Made by a program: the position numbers and the translations under genes. The notes beneath the pieces are model-generated. The model saw only the letters and a program-made list of their open reading frames with translations. It was not told the DNA's origin and did not search any database. Shown here one piece after another: positions 18,522-28,600 of a stretch of DNA of 64,000 bases (position 1 is its first letter; the number at the start of each line of letters is the position of its first letter). The DNA comes from an uncultured Bacteroidales bacterium (GTDB lineage: Bacteria; Bacteroidota; Bacteroidia; Bacteroidales; P3): positions 1 to 64,000 of the forward strand of contig CAMVMX010000017.1 in assembly GCA_947168665.1 (NCBI GenBank). Reading direction: 5' to 3'.

Positions 18522-20577
18522 TTCTGTTATTTATGATGTCCTCGCTTTCTGTAGTTTCGCTTTTCATTTCAAAAGGCTGAAGATTTTTCCAGGCATCAAA
18601 CGCCTTTTTCTTCTCGTCGTTCTTTACATTGAGAATACCGTCGTTTATGTACTCTGTAATGAGAGGCAACACCCCGTACTCTACCTTTGCCAACAGTTCT
18701 TCTTCAAGTTCTTCTTTATTCTCTGCCATGAAGTAGCTATGCCCCACCATAAGGTCATCAATATCCATGTCGCCAGACAAATGATTTGGATCCTCAATGA
18801 ATTTCTTTATATCTTTGAATAGTGCAACAGCCTTTTTCTTCAAGTCCTCATTACCAAGTTTATCATAATGTTCCTCAATTACAGACACATTCGATTTCAA
18901 AGTTACGAAAGCGAACCTTCTACGCAAAGCATAGTCGAGAGTGCCTGTACTTCGGTCGGTAGTATTCATTGTTCCGATGATGTAGAGATTGCTTGGCACT
19001 ACAAAATCATCGGTTTCTTCGTCATCGAAATTCTTTGAGTATGGCAATTTTACAGTTATAGGATGAACTGTATTCTCGCCAACTCGTTTATCAGATTCGA
19101 GTAGAGTTATCAATTCTCCGAAGATTTTGGCCACATTTCCTCGATTTATCTCATCTATAATGAGAACATAGTTCTTCGCCTCTGTCTTTTCCACAATGCT
19201 CTTAGTCTCTTTGTTTTTCTCTGAGAACTTCTTTATCTCTTCATAAAGAGGATAATAATAGATAGCATTTCCATGGAATTTTGACTGGCTATCATAAGCT
19301 GGTTTTATATCTAAATAACTTTTTATATTACCTGACAAGAAATCAGCATAGTCACGAACAAACATTCTCTTTGATAGAGATTGTGTAGAACCATTTTCAC
19401 CTTGTCCAATAAGAATACTGTTAATCTTTCCACGTGATCTTGAGATACCACGCATCTTCATTTTGCTCTTAGGGTGTAACATGATAGCAGCATCCTCACC
19501 ATTATCAGCCAACTTTGCCAGTTCTTGTTCTATAAATAGACAATAACTGTCAAAGAGTTCTTCGTAGTTTACTTGTTGAATTGTTTCGGTCGAAGATTGT
19601 CTAAGATTTTCCAAAGCATCATTGCATATCTGCTTGAAAATTCCATCATCTACGCGATACTCTATGCCAATCACATTCCCATCTTTATCCTTAACAGGAA
19701 ATGGTTTTAGGCCTTCTACAAAGTCTTCATACTCCATTGATTGATGGAATGTGCAAAATGCAATCTGCCCTTTTTTGCGTAGCTTTTCGTATCGCTCCAT
19801 CACAGCCTCGTGGTTAGTTAAATCAACATCTGTCACACCGATTACCGATAGAGCAATGGCTGCTGTATTATAGGTTTTTCCTGTGCCAGGAGCACCTTGA
19901 AGAATTATGTTGTGCTTTGATAGCAACAACTTTGCTGTATTACTGATAAACATATTCTTCTTATTATATTGTTCTTCCAGTTCTTTAATTTTTTCTAGTG
20001 CAAACTTTGAGTCAACCTCAAAGATTGTTTGGCGATGGTTCCCTTTAATACAGGCATCTACGCAACCATGACTCATAACAGAAGAATCTTGGCTATAACA
20101 ATGCCATTGGTCCACAGAAACACGTTGTCCCCAATCATTTACGCCATTTCGCAGGTCTTCATAGAAAGCTTCTGAATCATCAAAACATACTATGCCATTA
20201 TTGTAATCATAACTTTTTTTGAGTATAATGTCCGAAAGTTTTGATATTTGATCCGTATAATATGGGCATTTCACCACATTGCCATACCCATAGATTATGT
20301 TATTGTAAGTGAGCAAAAGCACATCACCAACTTTTATTTCCTTCACTAAGTTCAATAACTGTGTGACTATTTGAGTTGCCTGAATGTTGTGGTATCTCTG
20401 TTGCATGAGCCATACGTTATTATTCAAAGCTATTTCCCAATAGTGGTCATCAGAGAGGCGGGCTACCCAATATCTTTTAGACTTGGTATTTGTGTGAGCC
20501 AGAATATCCTCTTCCATTATGTCATTCAAAATGATGTCCTCACGCTTTTCTATGTAATCTGTACTTTTTGTAGGCAT
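18514..20577 (-). CDS. mcrB: McrB, AAA+ GTPase subunit of McrBC restriction system
   Basis: 687 aa. Motor and modified-base reader of type IV restriction. An N-terminal domain (about 28-190) begins NTKSKRYWVARLSDDHYWEIA and continues with KVGDVLLLTYNNIIYGYGNV; this resembles the EVE/PUA-like modified-base binding fold. The AAA+ domain follows: Walker A GAPGTGKT (228-235), Walker B YVLIIDEINRGNVAKIFGELITLLE (about 466-490), and the GTPase-specific NTTDRSTGTLDYALRRRF (about 532-549). A long insert sits between Walker A and B. It is the first gene of the pair and overlaps mcrC by 8 bp. Which base modification it recognises cannot be read from the sequence. Confidence 0.9.
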   Translation of the reverse strand: MPTKSTDYIEKREDIILNDIMEEDILAHTNTKSKRYWVARLSDDHYWEIALNNNVWLMQQRYHNIQATQIVTQLLNLVKEIKVGDVLLLTYNNIIYGYGNVVKCPYYTDQISKLSDIILKKSYDYNNGIVCFDDSEAFYEDLRNGVNDWGQRVSVDQWHCYSQDSSVMSHGCVDACIKGNHRQTIFEVDSKFALEKIKELEEQYNKKNMFISNTAKLLLSKHNIILQGAPGTGKTYNTAAIALSVIGVTDVDLTNHEAVMERYEKLRKKGQIAFCTFHQSMEYEDFVEGLKPFPVKDKDGNVIGIEYRVDDGIFKQICNDALENLRQSSTETIQQVNYEELFDSYCLFIEQELAKLADNGEDAAIMLHPKSKMKMRGISRSRGKINSILIGQGENGSTQSLSKRMFVRDYADFLSGNIKSYLDIKPAYDSQSKFHGNAIYYYPLYEEIKKFSEKNKETKSIVEKTEAKNYVLIIDEINRGNVAKIFGELITLLESDKRVGENTVHPITVKLPYSKNFDDEETDDFVVPSNLYIIGTMNTTDRSTGTLDYALRRRFAFVTLKSNVSVIEEHYDKLGNEDLKKKAVALFKDIKKFIEDPNHLSGDMDIDDLMVGHSYFMAENKEELEEELLAKVEYGVLPLITEYINDGILNVKNDEKKKAFDAWKNLQPFEMKSETTESEDIINNRNA

Positions 20578-20901
20578 TTTTTAACTTTAATTTGGAGGCA
20601 GGTCATTGCCTTATCGTGCAGTCAGATTAATGAAGTTGCGAAGTTCACAAGAGCCGCAGATAAGACGTCAACTCACGTCTTGTTATTATGTCCTGTCAAA
20701 CCTGTTGTTTGACGGTGCAAAGGTACGACTTTTTTTTGAATTACGGATTTTCTGGTTCGATGATGGACAGATTCCACTAATTTGCTTTCATGTCTCGTCC
20801 TTATCAGGACGCGGCACGTAGCACCAGACAGGGCTGCTTGCAACGCAGAACTGCCCCACCCCTTTGTTGGTAGGGGCAGGGCAGTTCAGTATGATGACCT
20901 A
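20578..20901. other. Intergenic stretch: mcrBC promoter and a hairpin
   Basis: About 320 bp. The minus-strand -7 element TACCTTTG lies at 20718-20725, about 140 bp before mcrB, giving a long leader. A GC-rich hairpin at 20848-20888 (8-bp stem, interrupted, then 4 bp) lies just after the S41 peptidase stop and may be its terminator, although no T-tract follows. Confidence 0.5.
20718..20725 (-). promoter_or_regulatory. Bacteroidota -7 element (mcrBC)
   Basis: The minus strand reads TACCTTTG followed by C, preceded by an A-rich run. It matches TAnnTTTG. Confidence 0.6.
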
Positions 20902-22197
20902 TTAGTGGCGGGCGATGTAGTCGAAGGCGGCGTCGAGCTGGGGCTTGAAGCTGCCGCCGTGGTCTTTGCGGAGGACGATGAGGTCGGGCGTGTGGCCGAT
21001 ACCCTCGGTCACCTGCCCGCCAAGCTGTGCCTCAAATGTGGAGGTGTAGATGTAGTGGCCGTTACGGCTGGAGCCGTCGCCAAAGGGGCCTCCGTAGTTG
21101 AGGTTGATGTCGGTGTAGGGCTGCAGGGGGCTGTTGGCGCCATAGGTGCGCTCGCCGATGGTGTAGACGGTGGGGAGGACGGCCTTGGCACACATGGGTT
21201 CTATCTCGCCCATGCTGATGGAGTTGATGTCGCAAAGGATTACGTAAGGAATGCCCTCGGCTGTAATGTCGCGGTGGTATGTCTTGTTGGGCTGGATATA
21301 GTACGGGGTCCATACGGAATACTCCAGTCGGCCTGGGCCTTCTTTGTAGCGGGTCCGCATCACCTCGGCAGGTTGGTTGAGGAAAGTGCCGAGGAGGTAG
21401 TCGAGGTCGTCTTGATAACCGCCTGAGTTGCCCCGGTTGTCAAGTATGATGCCCGCCAGCTGCTCGCGGGGAGTGTCGGTGATGGCGTGGAGCCAGTGGT
21501 CGAGCAGCACGGCACCGGCGCCAGCCGAGGAGGTGTCGTTGCCAAGGCTGCGGATGATTGGGGTGAAGGCGGCCATGGACTGCCAGAGGTATGGCACCAG
21601 ACGGCCGTCGGGAAGGCGGAAGAGGATGTAGTGGTATGTGACGTTGGAGGAGATGGCTTCTTCAAAAAAGGAGAAACGGCCTTGCTCGTGGGCCAGTACG
21701 GTGTAGCCCTGCGATTCGATGTCGCAGAGGAAGTTGTTGATGTTGACTTTCTCGTCGGTGTGGGATTCGATGTAGTAGTCGCGCTGGTTCACCTCCATGC
21801 GTCCCGGACTGACGGAGAAGCGGTGATTGCTCTCGCCCGGATGGGGATGGATGTTCTGGATGACGACGGACATGTGGTGGTCGCGCATGGGGCCGAAGAT
21901 GGCACGGTAGAGGGTGTCGAGCTGGTGGAGACTGACTGGGTTGCCCGCAGCATATTGGCGGTCGAGTTGCTCAAAGGCGGGCAGGTGTCGGGTGTAGACG
22001 GCATCCCAGTCGACGGTGTCGACATCCCAAAAGGCATAGCCGGTGCTGATGCTCTTCCAGATGAAGGTGAACTGCTCGGCGTATGTGTTGTAGGCCAGTT
22101 TGTGGCTCTCGCCGATATAGGGGACGTAGTCCGACTCTTTGCGGCAGGCACTAAAAAGGAGCGCGGCGATGGTGACGATGATGAGGGTCTTTTTCAT
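20902..22197 (-). CDS. S41 family peptidase lipoprotein
   Basis: 431 aa. C-terminal-processing/tricorn-core type serine peptidase, here predicted to be periplasmic and lipid-anchored: MKKTLIIVTIAALLFSACRKE has a lipobox cysteine at about residue 18. The peptidase core runs from about 240: AGIILDNRGNSGGYQDDLDYLLG, then the nucleophile segment YVILCDINSISMGEIEPMCAKAV (Ser at about 326-328), and IGERTYGANSPLQPYTDINLNYGGPF. A PDZ domain is not evident. The start ATG overlaps the stop of the upstream barrel gene (ATGA), so the two are translationally coupled. Confidence 0.85.
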   Translation of the reverse strand: MKKTLIIVTIAALLFSACRKESDYVPYIGESHKLAYNTYAEQFTFIWKSISTGYAFWDVDTVDWDAVYTRHLPAFEQLDRQYAAGNPVSLHQLDTLYRAIFGPMRDHHMSVVIQNIHPHPGESNHRFSVSPGRMEVNQRDYYIESHTDEKVNINNFLCDIESQGYTVLAHEQGRFSFFEEAISSNVTYHYILFRLPDGRLVPYLWQSMAAFTPIIRSLGNDTSSAGAGAVLLDHWLHAITDTPREQLAGIILDNRGNSGGYQDDLDYLLGTFLNQPAEVMRTRYKEGPGRLEYSVWTPYYIQPNKTYHRDITAEGIPYVILCDINSISMGEIEPMCAKAVLPTVYTIGERTYGANSPLQPYTDINLNYGGPFGDGSSRNGHYIYTSTFEAQLGGQVTEGIGHTPDLIVLRKDHGGSFKPQLDAAFDYIARH

Positions 22198-22880
22198 GGC
22201 TGTTGGGTTTGGGGGATTCTGTAGGTGACGCCAAGGGTGAGGGACGCGGTGTTGAGGTAGCGGTAGTCCTGCAACTGGGGGTAGCCTTTGTGGTGGCTGA
22301 CAAGGTCGTAGTAGAGGATGGCATCGAGATTGAGGTCGAACTGGCCGCCGAGCAGATAGCTGAGTGCAAGGCCGCCAAGCAGACCGGCATTGAAGCAGCG
22401 GTCTTCGGAGGTGAAGGCACGCTTTTCGTCGAAGGGGTTGAAGAAGACGTCATAGTCGGTCATGACATAGGTGGTGCCTTTGACGCGGTGGCTGAGCCAG
22501 TAGCCGGCATAGCCGCCAAGGAGCAGATGGCCCCGCAGACGGGTACCCCCGAAGGAGAAGTCGGCCATGAGGGGCAGGAGGAGGTAGGTGTTGCGGTGGT
22601 CGGTAAAGACGGGTGCGAGGTAATTGAGGTGGCGCTGGAGCCGATGGTTGCGCTGCATGGCGGCAAGGTCGGCACGGACGGAGAGCCAGGGAGCGACGGC
22701 ATAGCTACAGTTGACTCCGAGGTCGAATCCACAGCGGCTGGAGTAGGTCTCGTCGATGCGGCCGGCTTGCGAGCGGGTGATGGAGGTGCTGCTGACACCA
22801 CCACGTAGACCCACAGCCCATTGGGCCACGGCGGCATACTGGAGAAGGCAAAACGAAACAAAGATAAGGGTTCTTTTCAT
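22194..22880 (-). CDS. Outer-membrane beta-barrel protein (PorT-like)
   Basis: 228 aa. It starts MKRTLIFVSFCLLQYAAVAQWAVGLRGGVSS, a signal peptide cleaved after VAQ; upstream in-frame residues read through a terminator and were excluded. Features of an eight-strand barrel follow: GFDLGVNCSYAVAPWLSVRADLAAMQRNHR, YLLLPLMADFSFGG, LRGHLLLGGYAGYWLSHR, and a final strand LTLGVTYRIPQTQQP. The function is not predictable. It is coupled by ATGA overlap to the S41 peptidase lipoprotein. Confidence 0.75.
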   Translation of the reverse strand: MKRTLIFVSFCLLQYAAVAQWAVGLRGGVSSTSITRSQAGRIDETYSSRCGFDLGVNCSYAVAPWLSVRADLAAMQRNHRLQRHLNYLAPVFTDHRNTYLLLPLMADFSFGGTRLRGHLLLGGYAGYWLSHRVKGTTYVMTDYDVFFNPFDEKRAFTSEDRCFNAGLLGGLALSYLLGGQFDLNLDAILYYDLVSHHKGYPQLQDYRYLNTASLTLGVTYRIPQTQQP

Positions 22881-22961
22881 AATGGATACGGTAAATGGTG
22901 TTTGACGAGGAGATTGGGCGGGCATTGCCGCATACTGTCGGCTTTGGCAATAGATGGGTAT

Positions 22962-22998
22962 AAAAAAAGTGCAGCCGCACAAAGGAACGACTGCACTT
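22962..22998 (-). terminator. Intrinsic terminator of pgk
   Basis: Stem AGTGCAG/CTGCACT (22968-22974 with 22991-22997) followed on the minus strand by a run of seven Ts. It lies 11 bp past the pgk stop. Confidence 0.85.
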
Positions 22999-23008
22999 GG
23001 ATTATTGC

Positions 23009-24205
23009 TTAGCCCTGGATGGCTTTGATGCCGGGCAGGACTTTGCCTTCGAGGTATTCGAGCATGGCTCCGCCGCCGGTGGACACATAGCTCATCTGGT
23101 CGGCGATGCCCATTTGTTTGACAGCAGCCACAGAGTCGCCACCACCCACGGCAGCAAATGCGCCCTGTTTGCAGGCTTCGGCCACATAGGAGGCGATTTC
23201 GCGGGTGCCTTTGGCAAAGGTGCTGAGTTCGAAGACACCGGCAGGACCGTTCCAGAGAATGGTCTTGCTGTTCATGATTATTTGACGGATTGCTTTGCAG
23301 CTTTCGGGGCCGCAGTCCATGCTTTCCCAACCGTCGGGCACTTCGCCGGAGGGGACAATCTGGGTGTTGGCATCGTTGGCAAACTTGTCGCCAACAACAC
23401 TGTCGACAGGAAGGTAGTATTTGACACCTTTCTCGTCCATACGGCGCATGAGGTCGCGGGCAAGGTCGAGTTTGTCGTCTTCGCAGATGCTGTTGCCAAT
23501 CTTGCCGCCAAGGGCTTTGGTGAAGGTGTAGCGCATGCCGCCGATGATGATCATGTTGTCAACCTTGTCAATCATGTTTTCAAGGATGCCGATTTTGCTG
23601 CTGACCTTACTGCCTCCGATAATGGCTGTGAAGGGACGCGGAGGGTTGTGCATGAGTTTTTCGAGGTTGCGGACTTCGTTTTCCATAAGGAAGCCGAAGT
23701 ATTTGTCGTTGGGGAAGAAGCGTGCAATGGTGGCCGTTGAGCTGTGCTCGCGGTGGGCAGCGCCGAAGGCGTCGTTGATATAGCAGTCGCCTAATGCGGC
23801 CAACTGGCGGGCGAGGTCTTCGCCGCCCTTGGTCTCTTCAGGATAGAAACGGATGTTGTCCAGCAGCATCACTTCACCCTCCTTGAGGTCGTGGGCCATC
23901 TGTTCGGGTACGCCGGTGCCGAGAAGCTCCTGGGTGAACTTGACGGGACGGGAAATAAGTTTCTCCAAGTGTTTGGCGACAGGCTGGAGTGTGAACTCGG
24001 GCTCGAAACCGCCTTTCTTGGGGCGGCCGAAGTGCGCCATGATGATGATGGAGGCACCATCGGAGAGGAGTTTTTTGATGGTGGGCAGGGCTTCGACCAT
24101 GCGGGTGTCGTCGGTGATATTTTTGTTGTCATCGGTGGGTACGTTGAAATCCACACGGAGCAGGACTTTACGCCCTTTGAAATTGACATCTTGGATTGAT
24201 TTCAT
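23009..24205 (-). CDS. pgk: Phosphoglycerate kinase
   Basis: 398 aa. Glycolytic enzyme that transfers phosphate from 1,3-bisphosphoglycerate to ADP. The N-terminal signature is KVLLRVDFNVPTDDNKNITDDTRMVEALPTI. The hinge and nucleotide domain shows VSSKIGILENMIDKVDNMIIIGGMRYTF, and the glycine-rich end is FAAVGGGDSVAAVKQMGIADQMSYVSTGGGAMLEYLEGKVLPGI. ATG 24205 was taken as the start; a TTG two codons upstream is less likely. The gene is 41 bp after atpB and ends at a strong terminator, so it may be last in an atpB-pgk transcript. Confidence 0.97.
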   Translation of the reverse strand: MKSIQDVNFKGRKVLLRVDFNVPTDDNKNITDDTRMVEALPTIKKLLSDGASIIIMAHFGRPKKGGFEPEFTLQPVAKHLEKLISRPVKFTQELLGTGVPEQMAHDLKEGEVMLLDNIRFYPEETKGGEDLARQLAALGDCYINDAFGAAHREHSSTATIARFFPNDKYFGFLMENEVRNLEKLMHNPPRPFTAIIGGSKVSSKIGILENMIDKVDNMIIIGGMRYTFTKALGGKIGNSICEDDKLDLARDLMRRMDEKGVKYYLPVDSVVGDKFANDANTQIVPSGEVPDGWESMDCGPESCKAIRQIIMNSKTILWNGPAGVFELSTFAKGTREIASYVAEACKQGAFAAVGGGDSVAAVKQMGIADQMSYVSTGGGAMLEYLEGKVLPGIKAIQG

Positions 24206-24246
24206 AAGCAATAATATTTTAGGTTAATAACTTACGGAGGGTTTAA

Positions 24247-25368
24247 TCAGGCTTCGGCATGGTTGGGTTCGTGAACGGCCATGCCGATGTAGAGTGCGGA
24301 CAGCATGGTGAAGACGAAGGCCTGGATGTAGGCAACCAGACATTCGAGCACGCTGATGAACACACTGAAGACGACGGAGATGACAGACACACCGGCACCG
24401 ACACCCATAGAGAGGGTGTTGCTGATGATGAAGATGATGACTACAAAGCCAAGGATGACGATGTGACCAGCAGTCATGTTGGCGAATAGACGAATCATGA
24501 GCACGATAGGCTTGGTGAAGACACCGACAAGCTCGACAACGGGCATGAGGGGGAAAATCTTAAGCCAGGCCGGCACGCCGGGGGTGTTGAAAATGTCGAT
24601 CCAGTAGTGTTTGTTGCCGCTGAGGTTGGTGATGAGGAAGGTAATGACGGCAAGGGTGGCCGTGACGGCCAAATTGCCGGTGACGTTGGCTCCGGCAGGG
24701 AAGAAGGGTATGAGTCCCATACAGTTGCTGAAGAAGATGAAGAAGAAGAGGGTGAGCATGTAGGGCAGATATTTCTGGTAGTGGGTCTCGCCTATCATGG
24801 GACGGACGATGCTGTCGCGCACAAAGACGACAAGCATCTCGACCAACGACTGGATACCTTTGGGAGCCTGGTTTTCACGCTTCTTGTATCCATTCTTGGC
24901 AATCATGACAATGACGATGAGTAGGATGACGATAATCATGATGGCTGCCGAGACTTTGGTGATGGAGAAGTCGAGAGGTTTGACGACTTGGCCGTCCTGG
25001 TCCAGAAGGGGCTGCCCGTCTTGACCGACACAGATTATCTCCTCTTTCTCAATGCCGCCACCTACAAGTCGGTAGCCCTTGTAGTCGGCATGGCCGTGAT
25101 GGAACTTGGATGACATGAAGATGTCGAGATGTCCATCGTTGATGAGGATAACCGGAAGAGGTATGGCGACTGCGTGTTCGACACCGGCTTTGTCAAAGTA
25201 GTCGAACATGTGCCATGAGTGGGCATCGGTGACGTGGCCTATGATGGTTGAACCAGGATTGAAGGCTGGCTCTTCGGCCTGAGGTTCTGGACTGGCGGTT
25301 TCCTGTGCATACACTTGCATTCCGAAAAGGAATGTGAGTGAGAGCAGGAAGGTTACTATCTTCTTCAT
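24247..25368 (-). CDS. atpB: ATP synthase F0 subunit a
   Basis: 373 aa. Membrane stator subunit that conducts protons past the c-ring. It starts MKKIVTFLLSLTFLFGMQVYAQ, a signal-like segment, followed by a soluble region of about 120 residues seen in Bacteroidota AtpB. The membrane domain begins near residue 165. The essential arginine sits in KPIVLMIRLFANMTAGHIVILGFVVIIF, and the last helices read VLECLVAYIQAFVFTMLSALYIGMAV. It is unusual that no atpE, atpF or atpH follows: the next gene is pgk. The preceding gene is a small ribbon-helix-helix protein 22 bp away. Confidence 0.95.
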   Translation of the reverse strand: MKKIVTFLLSLTFLFGMQVYAQETASPEPQAEEPAFNPGSTIIGHVTDAHSWHMFDYFDKAGVEHAVAIPLPVILINDGHLDIFMSSKFHHGHADYKGYRLVGGGIEKEEIICVGQDGQPLLDQDGQVVKPLDFSITKVSAAIMIIVILLIVIVMIAKNGYKKRENQAPKGIQSLVEMLVVFVRDSIVRPMIGETHYQKYLPYMLTLFFFIFFSNCMGLIPFFPAGANVTGNLAVTATLAVITFLITNLSGNKHYWIDIFNTPGVPAWLKIFPLMPVVELVGVFTKPIVLMIRLFANMTAGHIVILGFVVIIFIISNTLSMGVGAGVSVISVVFSVFISVLECLVAYIQAFVFTMLSALYIGMAVHEPNHAEA

Positions 25369-25390
25369 TGGTATTGGGTTTTGATTGTGT

Positions 25391-25657
25391 TTAATCGTTG
25401 ATTTTAGAGGTGTTGTTGAAAATGTCCACCTGCAGGGTGTCAAAGAGGCCCAATTGGTTTTTTGGCTCCGTTTTGGATACAGTGGATTTGTATTGACTCA
25501 ACGCTGCGTGGACAATACGTTTCACCGCCGCCGGACGGGTTATGCCAAACTGCCGGGCATAGGATTTCAGCAATTCACCCTCCCTCTCGGAGAGGGTGAT
25601 GCTGATTTTCTTTGCTTTCTTGGGCTTTGTCTTCTTGGTATGCGCGGTGGCATTCAT
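25391..25657 (-). CDS. Small ribbon-helix-helix-like protein
   Basis: 88 aa. A basic N-terminal tail (HTKKTKPKKAKK) leads into KISITLSEREGELLKSYARQFGITRPAAVKRIVHAAL. This has the strand-helix-helix pattern of Arc/CopG-type DNA-binding proteins. The C-terminal 35 residues have no recognisable fold. It lies 8 bp after the DUF2723 gene and 22 bp before atpB, on the same strand. There is no adjacent toxin gene, so an antitoxin role is not supported. A local regulator is possible but unproven. Confidence 0.65.
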   Translation of the reverse strand: MNATAHTKKTKPKKAKKISITLSEREGELLKSYARQFGITRPAAVKRIVHAALSQYKSTVSKTEPKNQLGLFDTLQVDIFNNTSKIND

Positions 25658-25665
25658 AGGCGGGA

Positions 25666-28600
25666 CTAAATCTGGTAGCCCTGTTGCGCAAGGGTGGTCT
25701 TGGCCTGTTCGGCACGACCGCTGTCGTTGAGCACATCAAGGGCAATCTTGTTGAGGGTGTAGAGCAACTGGCAGCATTCCTCAATATTGTGGCGCACGCC
25801 GGAAGCTTTGGAAGTGGCGGAATATTGTGAATAGTAGCCCAAAGACTGGGTGTAGTACTTGTAGACGCTATCCCAGATGGCAGTGGCGCGGTCGGCTCCA
25901 TAGAGGTCGTAGTAGAGGTCGATGAGGATAATGCTGTATTTGTCGTAGGGGAAGTTCTTTTCCGGGAAGTTGGCATCGCTGATTTCAAGCATTTTCCGAG
26001 CGCGGACGGTATCGCCTTTCTCCATCAGTTCGCGGGCTGCAAGACTGAAGGTCTGCCGCTGGACAGTTCCCATGTTGAGGCTGACGGGGTCGACATAGAT
26101 GTCGGCACTGAGATTACCCCATTCCAGAGGATGCATCTGGCCCTCGGCATCTTTGTATCCATTGATGAAGAAGTCGTAGGAGTCGTCGGTGAAGGTCTGG
26201 AGGGCATAGCGGTTCTCGCGTTTGTCGAAGAGAACGGGCTGGGCAACACGGGCCTCGTAGGGCACCAGTTTGTAGTTCATACCATCCTGGACACAATAGC
26301 TGCGATAGGGCGGGAAGACGTCCTTGATGTAGCTGGGGTTCATGATGTTGATGTCACGGACAAACTTGTTGGTGCCGAGAATGTCGAGAACCATGAGGTC
26401 TTGACGGTAGAGGCTGCCTTTGTTAATCTGCCATTTGATGACGGGGTTGACCTGGTCGGCAATCTGGGCAGGGATAATGCCTTGCTGCACGAGCGCGGGC
26501 ACATCAAGCGTAATCTTGAACTTGGTGGTGGGCAGCACAATCACCTCTTCGCCACGGGCATCGCGCTGGGTGAACCTCTCGGGATGGTCGCGGAGAAGAG
26601 CCAGCACGTCGGTGACCTCGAAGTAGTCGTTGGCCCGGTCCTGAAGGTAGACTAAGTCTTTGCCCAGGCCATAGAAGTCCTTGGTGAGGGTGAAGGGCAT
26701 GGGGTCGGACTCGTAGAGCTTGTTGAAAAGCTGTTCGACATACCAGTGCATACCCGAAAGGGTGTAGTTGAGTATGCGGACGTCGGTGCGGAAGCCTTCA
26801 ACCTCTTGGGCATACCAGAGCGGGAAGGTGTCGTTGTCGCCAAAGGTAATCAGCACCCCGTTCTTGTCGACCGAGGCGAGGTAGTTTTTGGCAAAGTCGC
26901 GGGCCGCATACTTCTGCGAGCGGTCGTGGTCGTCCCAGTTTTCGGAAGCCATGAGGATGGGAGCCGCAAACAGGCAGAGGAGGAACACAACCGGCATGAC
27001 AAATTTGTAGAACTGCTCTTTTTTGAGCAGACGGGTAATCCAGTCGGCAAGGGCCATGACTGCCAAGCCAATCCAGATGGCAAAGAAACTGAAGGACCCT
27101 ACGAATGCATAGTCACGCTCACGCGGCTGGCGGGGAGGCATGTTCAGATAGATGCCAATGGCAATACCGGTCATAAAGAACATGATGAAGACGATGAATG
27201 CATCTTTCTTGTTCCGCATGACATGGTAGACCAATCCGCACAAACCGAGCAGCAGGGGGAGCAGGTAATAGACATTGCGGGCCTTGTTGTTCTTCATATG
27301 GTCTGGCAGATTGTCTTGCGGGCCAAGACGAGCCTCGTCAATGGCTTTGATACCGCAAATCCAGTTGCCATTCATATAGTCACGGGTACCGTCGTCGTTG
27401 AAGTAATGGCCTTGGATGTCATTCTGGCGTCCTGCAAAATTCCACATGAAGTAACGCCAGTACATGAAGCCCATCTGGTAGCCATGGAAGTATTTGAGAT
27501 TCTGGGCCGCGGTGGGTTTGTGGTCGCCGCGACATTTGCCAGCCCAGTATTCATAGAACTGGGGGTGGCGACGCGACTGGTCGTCGCTATACATGCGCGG
27601 GAAAACACCTGTATGGTTCTGGCGGTAGATGAATTTCAGCTGATAGGCAGCGGGGACATAACGGTCACGACCCTGCTCGTCTTTGCCGCGCACATACTTG
27701 GTGTAACCTTTCTCGGCATCGATGGGGCGGCCGGCGGTATAGAACTGGCCTGTGAGGAAAGGCGTGTCGCCATATTGTTCACGGCCCAGATAGGCCCGCA
27801 TGGCAACGGCATCCTTGGGTGCATTCTCGTTCAGCGGGGTGTTGGTGTTGGCTCGGATAACCAGAAGGAAGAAAGTGGAATATCCTATCACCAGCATCAG
27901 GAAACCCAAAATGGCAGAGTTGATGACGGGCTTGTTCTTCTTTTTTGCCGAAGTGTACCAGAGACCCCACACCACCAGAGCTGCAAGGAGAAGGAAGAAG
28001 AATATGGTGCCTGTGTTGAACGGGAGGTGGAGTGTGTTGACAAAGAAGACATCAAAAGCCGAGTCGACATTGACGATGCCGGGGATGATGCCCCACAGTA
28101 TCAAAGCCAACAGCACAACGGAAATCACACCGCTCAGTATGAATCCCTTGGTTGTGGTTTTGGGCCACTTGCGGAAATAAACCACATACACTATGGCAGG
28201 AACCGTAAGGAGGTTGAGCAGATGGACACCGATGGCAATACCCACCAGCAGACATACCAGCACCAGCCAGCGCAGCGAGCGTGGGTCGTCGGCCTGCTCC
28301 TCCCATTTCAGGATGGCCCAAAACACGACGGAGGTGAATAGCGATGACATTGCATAGACCTCGCCCTCAACAGCCGAGAACCAGAATGTGTCGCTAAAGG
28401 TATAGGCCAAAGCCCCGACCACACCAGCGGCGAAAACGGCCCATGTGCGGGGATTTTTCAGGTCTGGGTTCTTGGGGTCAGGAAGCAAATGTTTTGCCAG
28501 CAGGGTGATGCTCCAGAAAAGGAACAGGATGGTAAAACCGCTGCACACAGCCGACATGACGTTGACAGCATGGGCAACATTCTCTGGCGTTGAGAACATC

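Noticed and set aside
26746..28341. 531-codon open frame opposite the DUF2723 gene
   Set aside because: Mirror of a conserved membrane-protein gene; composition typical of an antisense shadow.
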